In this document: positions 1-5,619 of the stretch, piece by piece
Numbering within the stretch: position 1 is the stretch's first letter
Layout: each line of letters begins with the position of its first letter
Source: DATKKX01 sp035542775
GTDB taxonomy: Bacteria; Planctomycetota; Phycisphaerae; UBA1845; UTPLA1
Assembly: GCA_035542775.1 (NCBI GenBank)
Contig: DATKKX010000129.1
Span: 1-19,278, forward strand
Direction: 5' to 3'
DNA: 19,278 nucleotides
Program-made: the position numbers and the translations under genes
Notes under the pieces: model-generated
The model's database searches: none
Seen by the model: only the letters and a program-made list of their open reading frames with translations
Told to the model about the DNA's origin: nothing

Positions 1-544
1 CATCGGCGAGTTTCTCCTCGCACAGAGGTAGCAACCTTTGATCGCGGTGTGTACCACCCCCAGGAGGCCGCACCAGCCCCGGTGCCAATCGCGCTGGTCC
101 CTCCCATTGCCGGGAAACCGGACGCATGGTCAAGGGGATGCTGTATTCGCCAGTGCGCGGGAAGAACGTCTCCATGATGAACCCTGGGCACAAAACGGTT
201 AGCCTGCGCTCGGGCTCTACCCATCGAGAGCCGATAGGGATGGCCTTGTTGTATGACATCGTTGCGACAGCCCTCGTCAAGTTGTATTCGAACGTTGGCT
301 CGGCGGGCACATAGATTTGCGCTCCGTTTAGCCTGACGGCGAACGGACCTTCCACACCACCGCTGATTGTGCGCTCCTCTTCAAAAACCACATAACGCAC
401 TCCGTTTCCGGCCGAGGCCCCGGAGGCGCCGAAGCTGATGTCCACGGTGAATCTCTGCTCCTCCAGCTGTCGCGGATGATTCGCGCAGCCAACGAAAGGT
501 AATGCCGCTATTACAGTCACTAGCCACTCGGCCCTTGTCAGCAT
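1..544 (-). CDS. Partial putative lipoprotein, function unknown (3' end outside window)
   Basis: The frame is open from an ATG at 542-544 to the left edge (181 codons, no stop seen). The start is supported by AGGAGA about 6-7 nt upstream. The N-terminus (charged MLTRAEW, then a hydrophobic stretch ending FVGC, Cys20) looks like a lipoprotein signal peptide, although Phe at -3 is not a canonical lipobox residue. The rest is mixed beta-prone sequence with no family I recognise, so no function is assigned. The frame stays open upstream into Rhs-derived sequence, so the ATG choice rests on the ribosome binding site and signal peptide. I am fairly sure this is a real gene and unsure of its role. 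Confidence 0.6.
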   Translation of the reverse strand, partial: MLTRAEWLVTVIAALPFVGCANHPRQLEEQRFTVDISFGASGASAGNGVRYVVFEEERTISGGVEGPFAVRLNGAQIYVPAEPTFEYNLTRAVATMSYNKAIPIGSRWVEPERRLTVLCPGFIMETFFPRTGEYSIPLTMRPVSRQWEGPARLAPGLVRPPGGGTHRDQRLLPLCEEKLAD

Positions 545-664
545 AAACGTTCTCCTCACGTGCCACGGAACAAAGGGGACATTGTACTTTATTGGAAAAC
601 CGGAATGGCCCCTATCGCCATCGTAGTAATACGGCCGGCTCGTTTGGTCGTTGTGCATCATCAG

Positions 665-998
665 CCCTTGACCCGCGAGTCAGGTAAAGGGAGCTAGAAG
701 CTCGCGGGGAAAGGTCGCAATCAATCGATCCACCGTCTTCTCGCGCGTTCGGCCCCCCTTGAACATCCGCTCCCTTTGCCTGGCCTGAGGCAGCGTCTGG
801 AATTCTTCGAAGTACACCAAGCGTACCGGCCGCCGCCACTGCGTCGATCGAACCCGCCCGCGATGGTGCTCGGCGAGACGCCGCCTCAGGTCGTTCGTGC
901 TGCCGTAGTACCTGCGCTCGTCACTACACCGCAGAATGTATGTGTATGCGGACATGCCCGCCCCTCTGATTCGCACGAACGATCTCGCGCGTCAAGGG
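665..998 (-). mobile_element. Compact GIY-YIG cassette with terminal inverted repeats and TCAG target duplication
   Basis: The ends are CCCTTGACCCGCGAG (665-679) and CTCGCGCGTCAAGGG (984-998), inverted repeats matching at 14 of 15 positions. TCAG lies directly outside both ends (661-664 and 999-1002), as a 4-bp target-site duplication would. The interior is only a 28-nt leader with a Shine-Dalgarno-like AGAGGGG, and the GIY-YIG gene whose stop codon abuts the left repeat. Deleting the cassette plus one TCAG joins the Rhs codons for VDER to LMMHND in frame. No transposase other than the GIY-YIG protein is present, so this is either mobilised by that nuclease or by enzymes elsewhere. I do not know a named family with these ends. 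Confidence 0.75.
680..955 (-). CDS. Small GIY-YIG nuclease-family protein (91 aa)
   Basis: A single GIY-YIG domain fills the protein. The first motif is the Y-T-Y of AYTYILRC (residues 3-10), the second is YYG (16-18), followed by the NDLRRRLAEH helix (21-30) with the presumed catalytic Arg, and the presumed metal-binding Glu in VYFEEF (47-52). The C-terminal RQRERMFKG and REK helix matches stand-alone GIY-YIG proteins of about 80-100 aa, which cut DNA using a divalent metal (family knowledge). ATG at 955 is preferred to an upstream in-frame GTG at 976 because AGAGGGG sits just before it. The gene is the only cargo of the inverted-repeat cassette. Motif residues look intact, so the nuclease may be active. 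Confidence 0.85.
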   Translation of the reverse strand: MSAYTYILRCSDERRYYGSTNDLRRRLAEHHRGRVRSTQWRRPVRLVYFEEFQTLPQARQRERMFKGGRTREKTVDRLIATFPRELLAPFT

Positions 999-1071
999 TC
1001 AGCCGCTCGTCGACGTAGGAGATGCCGTGTACGTACGTCCGGCTGCGGTTGCCCGACCCGTCGTACTCGGT

Positions 1072-1148
1072 CCTTGACTCGCCGCCGTCCGTGGATCGGA
1101 CCCGTCGCCTGGTGACGGCCGGACCTTGTCCGCGGCGTCGCGTCAAGG
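1072..1148. mobile_element. 77-bp hairpin-forming insertion in the Rhs relic
   Basis: The ends are inverted repeats matching at 15 of 17 positions when one flanking base is included (1071-1087 and 1133-1149), each beginning TCCTTGAC. They share CCTTGAC-N-CG with the ends of the GIY-YIG cassette. A small inner stem, CCGTC (1102-1106) with GACGG (1114-1118), lies near the centre. Removing exactly CCTTGAC...GTCAAGG (77 bp) puts YYYDGVN and TEYDGSGN in the same Rhs frame. No clear target duplication flanks it and it has no coding capacity. It could be a miniature relative of the cassette or a stable palindrome of unrelated origin. Confidence 0.5.
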
Positions 1149-1234
1149 ATTGACGCCATCATAATAATACCGCGTGGTGGGCGTGCCCGCCAGCACGTCA
1201 TTGACCATTGACATCCGTCTGCGCCCCACGTCAA

Positions 1235-1391
1235 TGGCAGGCGAATTCGACCCGCCCTTGACGGTTCCGACGTGGCGGGATTGTCACGGGTCCTCCGGCC
1301 CAGGGCGGCCCAGGTGGACCCTTGGCGTGCTGCGGACGAAGTCCGCCCGTCGCTGCGCGACGGCATTCGCCACGCGAGATGAGCATGTCAA
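1235..1391. mobile_element. 157-bp hairpin-rich insertion in the Rhs relic
   Basis: Direct repeats GTCAA at 1230-1234 and 1387-1391 bound this segment; collapsing them gives the continuous Rhs reading KAAFTLDVGRRRMS. Just inside are inverted CCCTTGAC (1255-1262) and GTCAAGGG (1387-1394), the same octamer as the GIY-YIG cassette ends, and a further inverted CGTGGCG pair. The interior has two abutting perfect hairpins: GCGGAC-GAA-GTCCGC (1332-1346) and CCGTCGC-TGC-GCGACGG (1347-1363). A wider pair is GGGTCC/GGACCC (1288-1293 and 1316-1321). The exact edges are uncertain, because the direct-repeat and inverted-repeat readings give different boundaries. Confidence 0.45.
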
Positions 1392-1580
1392 GGGTGAAGG
1401 CCGCCTTGCGGGTGGTGCCGGTGCTGTCGTAAACGCCCGCGCGCCGGTTGTTGTGGTTATAGACATGTTGAATGTGGATGGTCCGGCGGCGTCGGTGCTC
1501 TCGCCCGCGGCCTGCAATTGCAGCGGCATCGTTGCCGATGGCTGCGTGGAACGCCTAGGAGGTATGGAGATAACGGGCAG

Positions 1581-2180
1581 TCAGTTCTGCGAATCGTACG
1601 ACTCGCGAGAGTCCATCTGCGGCTCGTCGTCGTCCGCGAATTCGGGGTGACGCAGACCGACGACTTTCTGGGCCAGGCGCCGATAGGCGCAGACAAGGTC
1701 GCGGCAGATGAGATCGACCCGCTGGCGCAGCTCGCGCCGGTCGCGGACCAGCTTCGAGGACATGCGCCGCAGACGGAAGGTCCTCGCCACGGTGTGCTTG
1801 CGGAGGCGGTGAAGCTCGACGGCCTTGCGGACCGTCGCTACCAGGTGATTCGCGTCGATCGGCTGCGGGATCACGTCGGCCACGCCATTGCGCAGGGCCT
1901 TCAAGATCCGCTGGGCGTCGAGCGTGCCGTCCAGCAGAATAACCGGCGCGTCGAACAAGGGGCTCTCTTCGTCGATCAGCTCCAGTCCGCCGCCGTCCGG
2001 CAGTTTCTCGGCCGCGAGAATGACGTCGAATTTATCGGGCCCGGCAAAGGCCCGCGCCTCTTCCACCGAGTTGACGATGGTGACGTTGGCTCCGAGATTG
2101 CAAACCACCTCGCTGGTGAGCGAGGCGATCAGCTCGGCGTTGTCGGCGACAATCAGGATTCGCATATCGGTCAGCGTCAT
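1581..2180 (-). CDS. Degenerate receiver-domain protein (pseudo-receiver)
   Basis: Residues 7-120 follow the CheY-like fold (MRILIVADN, FDVILAAEKLPDGGG, ADVIPQPID), but key residues are missing. The phosphoacceptor Asp position is Ala57, the first acidic-pocket position is Ala12 (Asp13 is kept), the conserved Thr/Ser position is Asp84 and the conserved Lys is Gln106. Phosphorylation is therefore unlikely and the domain probably works as a protein-interaction module. Residues 120-175 are Arg-rich and helical and could form a coiled coil; the tail is acidic. ATG at 2180 is preferred over ATG 2204 because AAGGA sits 7-8 nt upstream, giving 199 aa. It lies downstream of the HDOD-kinase on the same strand, which suggests a shared pathway. 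Confidence 0.8.
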   Translation of the reverse strand: MTLTDMRILIVADNAELIASLTSEVVCNLGANVTIVNSVEEARAFAGPDKFDVILAAEKLPDGGGLELIDEESPLFDAPVILLDGTLDAQRILKALRNGVADVIPQPIDANHLVATVRKAVELHRLRKHTVARTFRLRRMSSKLVRDRRELRQRVDLICRDLVCAYRRLAQKVVGLRHPEFADDDEPQMDSRESYDSQN

Positions 2181-2392
2181 TTGTGCTTCCTTCTCCGCAT
2201 CCATGCGACACTCGTGACCCGACTCCGTGGGGACGCCACCGAAAAATGGCCGGCGGGACGCTTCAGCCGTGAGAGCGAGGGGAGGAGGGAGAGAGGCCTA
2301 CACGACCCGCCTGGCCCGGATTCCCGCACTTCATTCAATGAAACGGAGCAATTCCCCCAAGCTCTAGGCTACTTGATCCCCCAACGCTCTTG
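2181..2392 (-). other. Intergenic region with one short palindrome
   Basis: These 212 bp separate the kinase stop codon from the pseudo-receiver start on the minus strand. The only structure I see is the palindrome TTCATT-C-AATGAA (2330-2342), which could be a regulator site for the downstream gene. There is no convincing promoter pair, no T-tract terminator and no credible ORF. The gap is long enough for the pseudo-receiver to have its own promoter. Confidence 0.3.
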
Positions 2393-4657
2393 TCAGGCGG
2401 ACGGCCGAGTCACCGTGGGAACGCGAAGTTCCACGGTAGTCCCCTCTGTCGGCCGGCTCTGAATCCGCATCGCTCCGCCGTTCTGCTGGAGCCATCGCTG
2501 TGCCCGAGCCAGGCCCAGGCCGCGGCCCCGGCCCGCCGGCCGGTGCGAATAAAACGGATCCAAGGCGTTCGCCAAGACCTCCGCTGTCATCCCGCGACCG
2601 TTGTCGATCACCTCGATGACTAGGTTTTCTTCGGCTAGATCGCCGCCGGCCTTAATGGTCAACCGCCTCGAAGAGGCCTCCGTCGCGTCGATGGAGTTTC
2701 GCAGAAGTTCCCGGAACACCCCTTGAAGTTGCTCGCGGTCGAAACGGACCTTGGGCGTATCGGACGGCAATTCGACCGATAGACAGGCGGCATCCAATAA
2801 TCCGGCGTCGCCCAGCTCTTTCGCGAGCGAATCAAGGAACTGCCGCAGGTCGATCGCCTCGGGCGAAGGCGGCCTCGGATTGGCGAATTCCATCAGGTCC
2901 GTCACGATATTGCTGCATGCCTGGGCCTGTTTCGCAATCATCTCCAGCGTCCGTTTGGTTTCCTCGTCCTGAGCCCGGCCGCGGAGTATTTGTGCCCGGC
3001 CGGAAATGACCGCCAGAGGATTGTTCAGCTCATGGGCCGCTCCGGCCGCCATGGCGACGACGGTCTGAAGCGCCCGTGCCCTGACCAGCTCGTCCTGGGC
3101 CGCGGCCAGGCGGCGGTTGATCTGGGCGAGCTCGTCGCTCATGGCCAGGGCCACGCCGCGGATCTGCGCCTGGGCGATGGCCAGGCCCACGGCCGCGCTG
3201 AGGGCCTCGATCTGGGCGGCCTCCGCTCGAAGCGCTCCCACCGCGTCCGCCGAAGCCGCGAACATAGCTCCGCCGACCCACTTTCGCTCACGAATCAGAG
3301 GAAGCAGCCATATATCGCCGGTGCCGAGCTGCCCGCGATAGCGGTCCGTCAGTCCGGCGAAGGTCCGACCAGGCGGCGCGATCCACGTTCCCGCTTTCGC
3401 CAGTTGAGCGGCGGCGTCGGTGTCCGGCGTTTCGTCGGGACTGCCCGGCGGGCGTTCGAGAACGTCGGTGCGGGACTTGCCGTTGGAGAAGCCGATCTCG
3501 ACCCAGCGGCCGTCATGGGCGGTCACGAAAACGAGCGTCGCCTCGACCGCCAGGGCTCGTCGCATAGCTTCAGCCGCCGCGCCGCAGACGTCACGGCAGG
3601 AGGCCTTGGGTGAAACCGCGTGATTGAGCCAGCCGAGGGCCGCGAAGTACTCCGCCCGGCGTTCGAGCAGGCGGTTCTGCTCGGTGAGGGCGATGTTCGC
3701 CGCGGACAGTTCCTCCGTCGTCTGCATCAAGGCCCGGAGATAGACCTCGCGGCTGGTGATCTCCTCGGCGCCGATCCAGGCTGCCCGGGCCTCGATCTCG
3801 TCGACGAGCGATTCGATGATCGCGATCCGATCTGGTTCGGACAAGCCGATCTGCCCGGCCAGCTCCCGCGAGGAGACCGTGAAGCGGTGATTTCCGGAGT
3901 AGCCGATGCGCTGCTCGCGGACGAGGGTGTCGGCGAGGTTCACAATCTGCACGTACTTGCCGGCGGCGATGGAGGCGGGCAGGCCATCCGGCGGCTGATG
4001 GTGCAACCAGAGGCAGTCGATCAGAGGCTGCGGCAGATTCCAGCGTTCACCTAGATGTCGCCCGACGATGGTGTGATCGATGCCCAGGATGGAGCGTTCA
4101 ACGTCGGCGACGTCCGCCCGCGCGGCATCGGCCTTGCGGACGATGCGGGCGAAGCTCTTGGGCATGACGGTGTCCAGGGCGATCTTGCCGATGTCGTGGA
4201 GAAGACCGAGAACAAAGGCCTCTTCGGGGTCGATCTTCGATTGCACGCGGAGGGCGATGCGGCGGGAGCCGCAAGCCACGCCGAGGCAGTGTTTCCAGAA
4301 CTCGCCGCGATCGAAGCCGGATTCGCGCCGTTCCTTCGCCGGGCCGGTTCCGAAAACCTCCATGACCTTGGAGGCCAAGGTGGCCTGGCGGATGGCATTG
4401 AATCCCAGCATGCCGACCGCATTCTCGAGGGAGAGGGCCTCGGGGCGCACCGCGTGTTCAGCCCGGCTCAACAGAGACAGGACCCGCACGGTCAGCGAAG
4501 GATCGCTGCCGATCAGATCGACGATTTGTCTGGTGTTGGACTTGGAGCTTTCGGTGAGGGCGAGGATGCGAGTGACGACGGGGGCCAGCGGCGGCAGGCT
4601 TTCCAATTGGGCGAGCACCAGTTCGATCTTCTGCGGCTCGACGTCAGCAGGCGCCAT
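2393..4657 (-). CDS. HDOD-GAF-histidine kinase (soluble sensor kinase)
   Basis: The predicted protein has 754 aa; residue numbers here count from a TTG one codon upstream. The N-terminal HDOD module (about 12-290) carries LLHDIGKIALD with His155-Asp156 and LWLHHQPPDG (217-226). A GAF-like region spans about 340-500, followed by a coiled-coil linker. The kinase core has the H-box AAHELNNPLA (phospho-acceptor His543), the N-box ELLRNSIDA (Asn655), DNGRGM (686-691) and the G2 box GRGLGLA. No membrane segment is seen, so it should be cytoplasmic. HDOD domains usually act in signalling or stress regulation rather than as active hydrolases (family knowledge). ATG at 4657 is chosen although no strong Shine-Dalgarno is visible. 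It lies between an intact and a degenerate receiver gene, its probable partners. Confidence 0.9.
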   Translation of the reverse strand: MAPADVEPQKIELVLAQLESLPPLAPVVTRILALTESSKSNTRQIVDLIGSDPSLTVRVLSLLSRAEHAVRPEALSLENAVGMLGFNAIRQATLASKVMEVFGTGPAKERRESGFDRGEFWKHCLGVACGSRRIALRVQSKIDPEEAFVLGLLHDIGKIALDTVMPKSFARIVRKADAARADVADVERSILGIDHTIVGRHLGERWNLPQPLIDCLWLHHQPPDGLPASIAAGKYVQIVNLADTLVREQRIGYSGNHRFTVSSRELAGQIGLSEPDRIAIIESLVDEIEARAAWIGAEEITSREVYLRALMQTTEELSAANIALTEQNRLLERRAEYFAALGWLNHAVSPKASCRDVCGAAAEAMRRALAVEATLVFVTAHDGRWVEIGFSNGKSRTDVLERPPGSPDETPDTDAAAQLAKAGTWIAPPGRTFAGLTDRYRGQLGTGDIWLLPLIRERKWVGGAMFAASADAVGALRAEAAQIEALSAAVGLAIAQAQIRGVALAMSDELAQINRRLAAAQDELVRARALQTVVAMAAGAAHELNNPLAVISGRAQILRGRAQDEETKRTLEMIAKQAQACSNIVTDLMEFANPRPPSPEAIDLRQFLDSLAKELGDAGLLDAACLSVELPSDTPKVRFDREQLQGVFRELLRNSIDATEASSRRLTIKAGGDLAEENLVIEVIDNGRGMTAEVLANALDPFYSHRPAGRGRGLGLARAQRWLQQNGGAMRIQSRPTEGTTVELRVPTVTRPSA

Positions 4658-4695
4658 CAAAACAACCCAACCTTCGCCCGATCAGACTTGGTTTT

Positions 4696-4726
4696 CCTCT
4701 CCGTGCCTCCGTGTCTCCGTGGTGAG
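4696..4726 (-). repeat. Dispersed CACGGAG-type repeat arm between kinase and regulator genes
   Basis: The plus-strand sequence is a run of three CTCCGTG units ending in GGTGAG; the minus strand reads ACCACGGAGACACGGAGGC. Its three-unit architecture matches the CACCACGAAG arms at 18805-18832 and 18964-18991, with GGAG in place of GAAG. I recall similar sequences being widespread between genes in many bacterial genomes. Only one arm is present here. Lying in a 78-bp gap between same-strand genes, it could affect read-through or mRNA processing, but nothing here shows that. Confidence 0.6.
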
Positions 4727-4735
4727 ACTGTCACC

Positions 4736-5299
4736 TCAGACGCTCAGCAGTTCGACCATGCGCGAGATCAGCTTGTCCACGTCAAACGGCTTCTTGATGA
4801 AATCGTCGACTCCGCTGGCGCGGAGACCCTCAATCTCCGCCTCGGAGATGGCGCCGGACACGATGATGATCTTCGTGCCGGACAGGTTCGGGTCTTTGCG
4901 GATCCGCTGGCAGACTACGTTGCCGTTGATGTCCGGCAGCATGAAATCCAAGAGCAGGATGTCCGGCCGGAATTCCTGGGTGAGGGCGCCGGCGTCGAAG
5001 CCGTTGGCGGCGGACTTGACCTCGAAACGGCCATCCCGCGTGAGCAGGTCCTGCAGCATCTCGACAATCGCCGGATCGTCATCGACGATCAGGACGCGCT
5101 TCTTGCCGCTGTCCAGGTTTTCCAGTGGTATGTTGTTGGATTTCATGAAGCTGATGAGGGCGTCGCGCGGAATGCGGCGGAACTTTGAACCGGGTACGCG
5201 AAAGCCGCGCAACCGGCCGTTGTCAAAACACCGGATGACGGTCTGCTGGCTGATCTTGCAGATCTCGGCGACCTCGCCTGTTGTGAAGACGGTTTTCAT
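4736..5299 (-). CDS. Response regulator with N-terminal excisionase-like HTH
   Basis: Residues 4-58 form a MerR/excisionase-type winged HTH (TTGEVAEICKISQQTVIRCF, then RRIPRDALISFM). Residues 67-187 form a complete receiver: Asp73-Asp74 acidic pocket, phosphoacceptor Asp118 in DILLLDFMLPD, Ser148 in IIIVSGA, and Lys170-Pro171 in FIKKPFD. Having the DNA-binding part first is the reverse of common response regulators; I recall this order in planctomycetes. ATG at 5299 (187 aa) is preferred because GGAG lies about 6 nt upstream and a promoter at 5379-5406 would start transcription downstream of the alternative ATGs at 5380 and 5449. It is probably the output partner of the adjacent HDOD-kinase. 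Confidence 0.88.
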   Translation of the reverse strand: MKTVFTTGEVAEICKISQQTVIRCFDNGRLRGFRVPGSKFRRIPRDALISFMKSNNIPLENLDSGKKRVLIVDDDPAIVEMLQDLLTRDGRFEVKSAANGFDAGALTQEFRPDILLLDFMLPDINGNVVCQRIRKDPNLSGTKIIIVSGAISEAEIEGLRASGVDDFIKKPFDVDKLISRMVELLSV

Positions 5300-5378
5300 G
5301 CGCCACTCCGACCGCGCCCTGGAGGTGAGCAACTGCTCAATGGCGTTGTAATTATCTGACCGCTCGGTATCGTCGCGC

Positions 5379-5406
5379 ATTTTACCCAGTCCTCCCAGCT
5401 TAACAA
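5379..5406 (-). promoter_or_regulatory. Candidate sigma70-type promoter for the HTH response regulator
   Basis: On the minus strand a -35 like TTGTTA (5406-5401) is followed by a 16-bp spacer and a -10 like TAAAAT (5384-5379). Transcription would begin near 5372, leaving a leader of about 70 nt before the ATG at 5299. The surrounding DNA is notably AT-richer than the rest of the window. Assigned by consensus match only. Confidence 0.4.
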
Positions 5407-5590
5407 CAACAGCTTTATCGTTTTGGTAAAACCCCGACTTGACCCTCATGACTTCGTCACTGGCCGCGTTGATGCGAGCAAAGGCGGAGAGGGATCCGTT
5501 ATCAGACGCCGCTCATAGAACACGACTCGGTGCCGGGAATGGGCGTTTTCGGCGCCCGGGAGCGGGCTGATCCCGATGTGGCCGCTCGGC
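5407..5590. other. Divergent intergenic region
   Basis: This is the middle of the gap between the minus-strand response regulator and the plus-strand thioredoxin/NHL gene. It contains the AT-rich stretch upstream of the regulator promoter (about 5407-5435) and otherwise ordinary GC-rich sequence. ORFs running through it are extensions of the flanking genes and I do not accept them. No repeats or RNA genes are evident. Confidence 0.3.
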
Positions 5591-5599
5591 TGCTACAAT
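5591..5599 (+). promoter_or_regulatory. Candidate extended -10 promoter for the thioredoxin/NHL gene
   Basis: TGCTACAAT matches the extended -10 form TG-N-TATAAT, with no good -35 at the proper distance. A start near 5606 would give a very short leader before ATG 5620, which itself has only a weak GG-rich ribosome site. Consensus match only. Confidence 0.35.
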
Positions 5600-5619
5600 C
5601 TGCCCGATACGGGCCGGTC

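Larger units (their letters stand above)
596..1554 (-). pseudogene. Relic of an Rhs/YD-repeat gene, broken by three insertions
   Basis: Four minus-strand pieces read as consecutive parts of an Rhs/YD-repeat core. Piece A (1485-1387) contains IQHVYNHNNR and YDSTGTTRKAAFTLD. Piece B (1232-1149) contains DVGRRRMSMVNDV and TTRYYYDGVN. Piece C (1071-1000) contains TEYDGSGNRSR and YVHGISYVDERL. Piece D (664 to about 596) contains MMHNDQTSRPYYYDGD. Motifs such as RYYYDG, EYDGSGN and YVDERL are typical of Rhs repeat-associated cores (family knowledge). The pieces lie in different frames and are separated by insertions at about 1235-1391, 1072-1148 and 665-998; removing these restores one reading frame. 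The frame is open only back to 1554, and the relic is truncated at both ends. Rhs proteins are usually large secreted or surface polymorphic-toxin scaffolds; this copy cannot be functional. Confidence 0.75.

Noticed and set aside
661..1400. Repeated GTCAAGG/CCTTGAC motifs considered as a CRISPR-like or direct-repeat array
   Set aside because: Orientations alternate and spacing varies from about 80 to 330 bp; paired inverted ends of insertions explain them better.
992..1650. Several 80-158 aa ORFs on both strands over the Rhs relic
   Set aside because: They cut across frame breaks and insertions; only short parts in the Rhs frames show recognisable motifs.
4055..5351. Two long plus-strand ORFs (377 and 423 aa) across the kinase and response-regulator genes
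   Set aside because: They lie antisense to genes with complete domain motifs; their translations are low-complexity Asp/Arg/Ser-rich shadows typical of GC-rich DNA.
5300..5449. Longer 237-aa form of the HTH response regulator starting at 5449
   Set aside because: The added 50 residues have no domain and overlap a good promoter match; ATG 5299 has a suitable ribosome site and begins just before the HTH.
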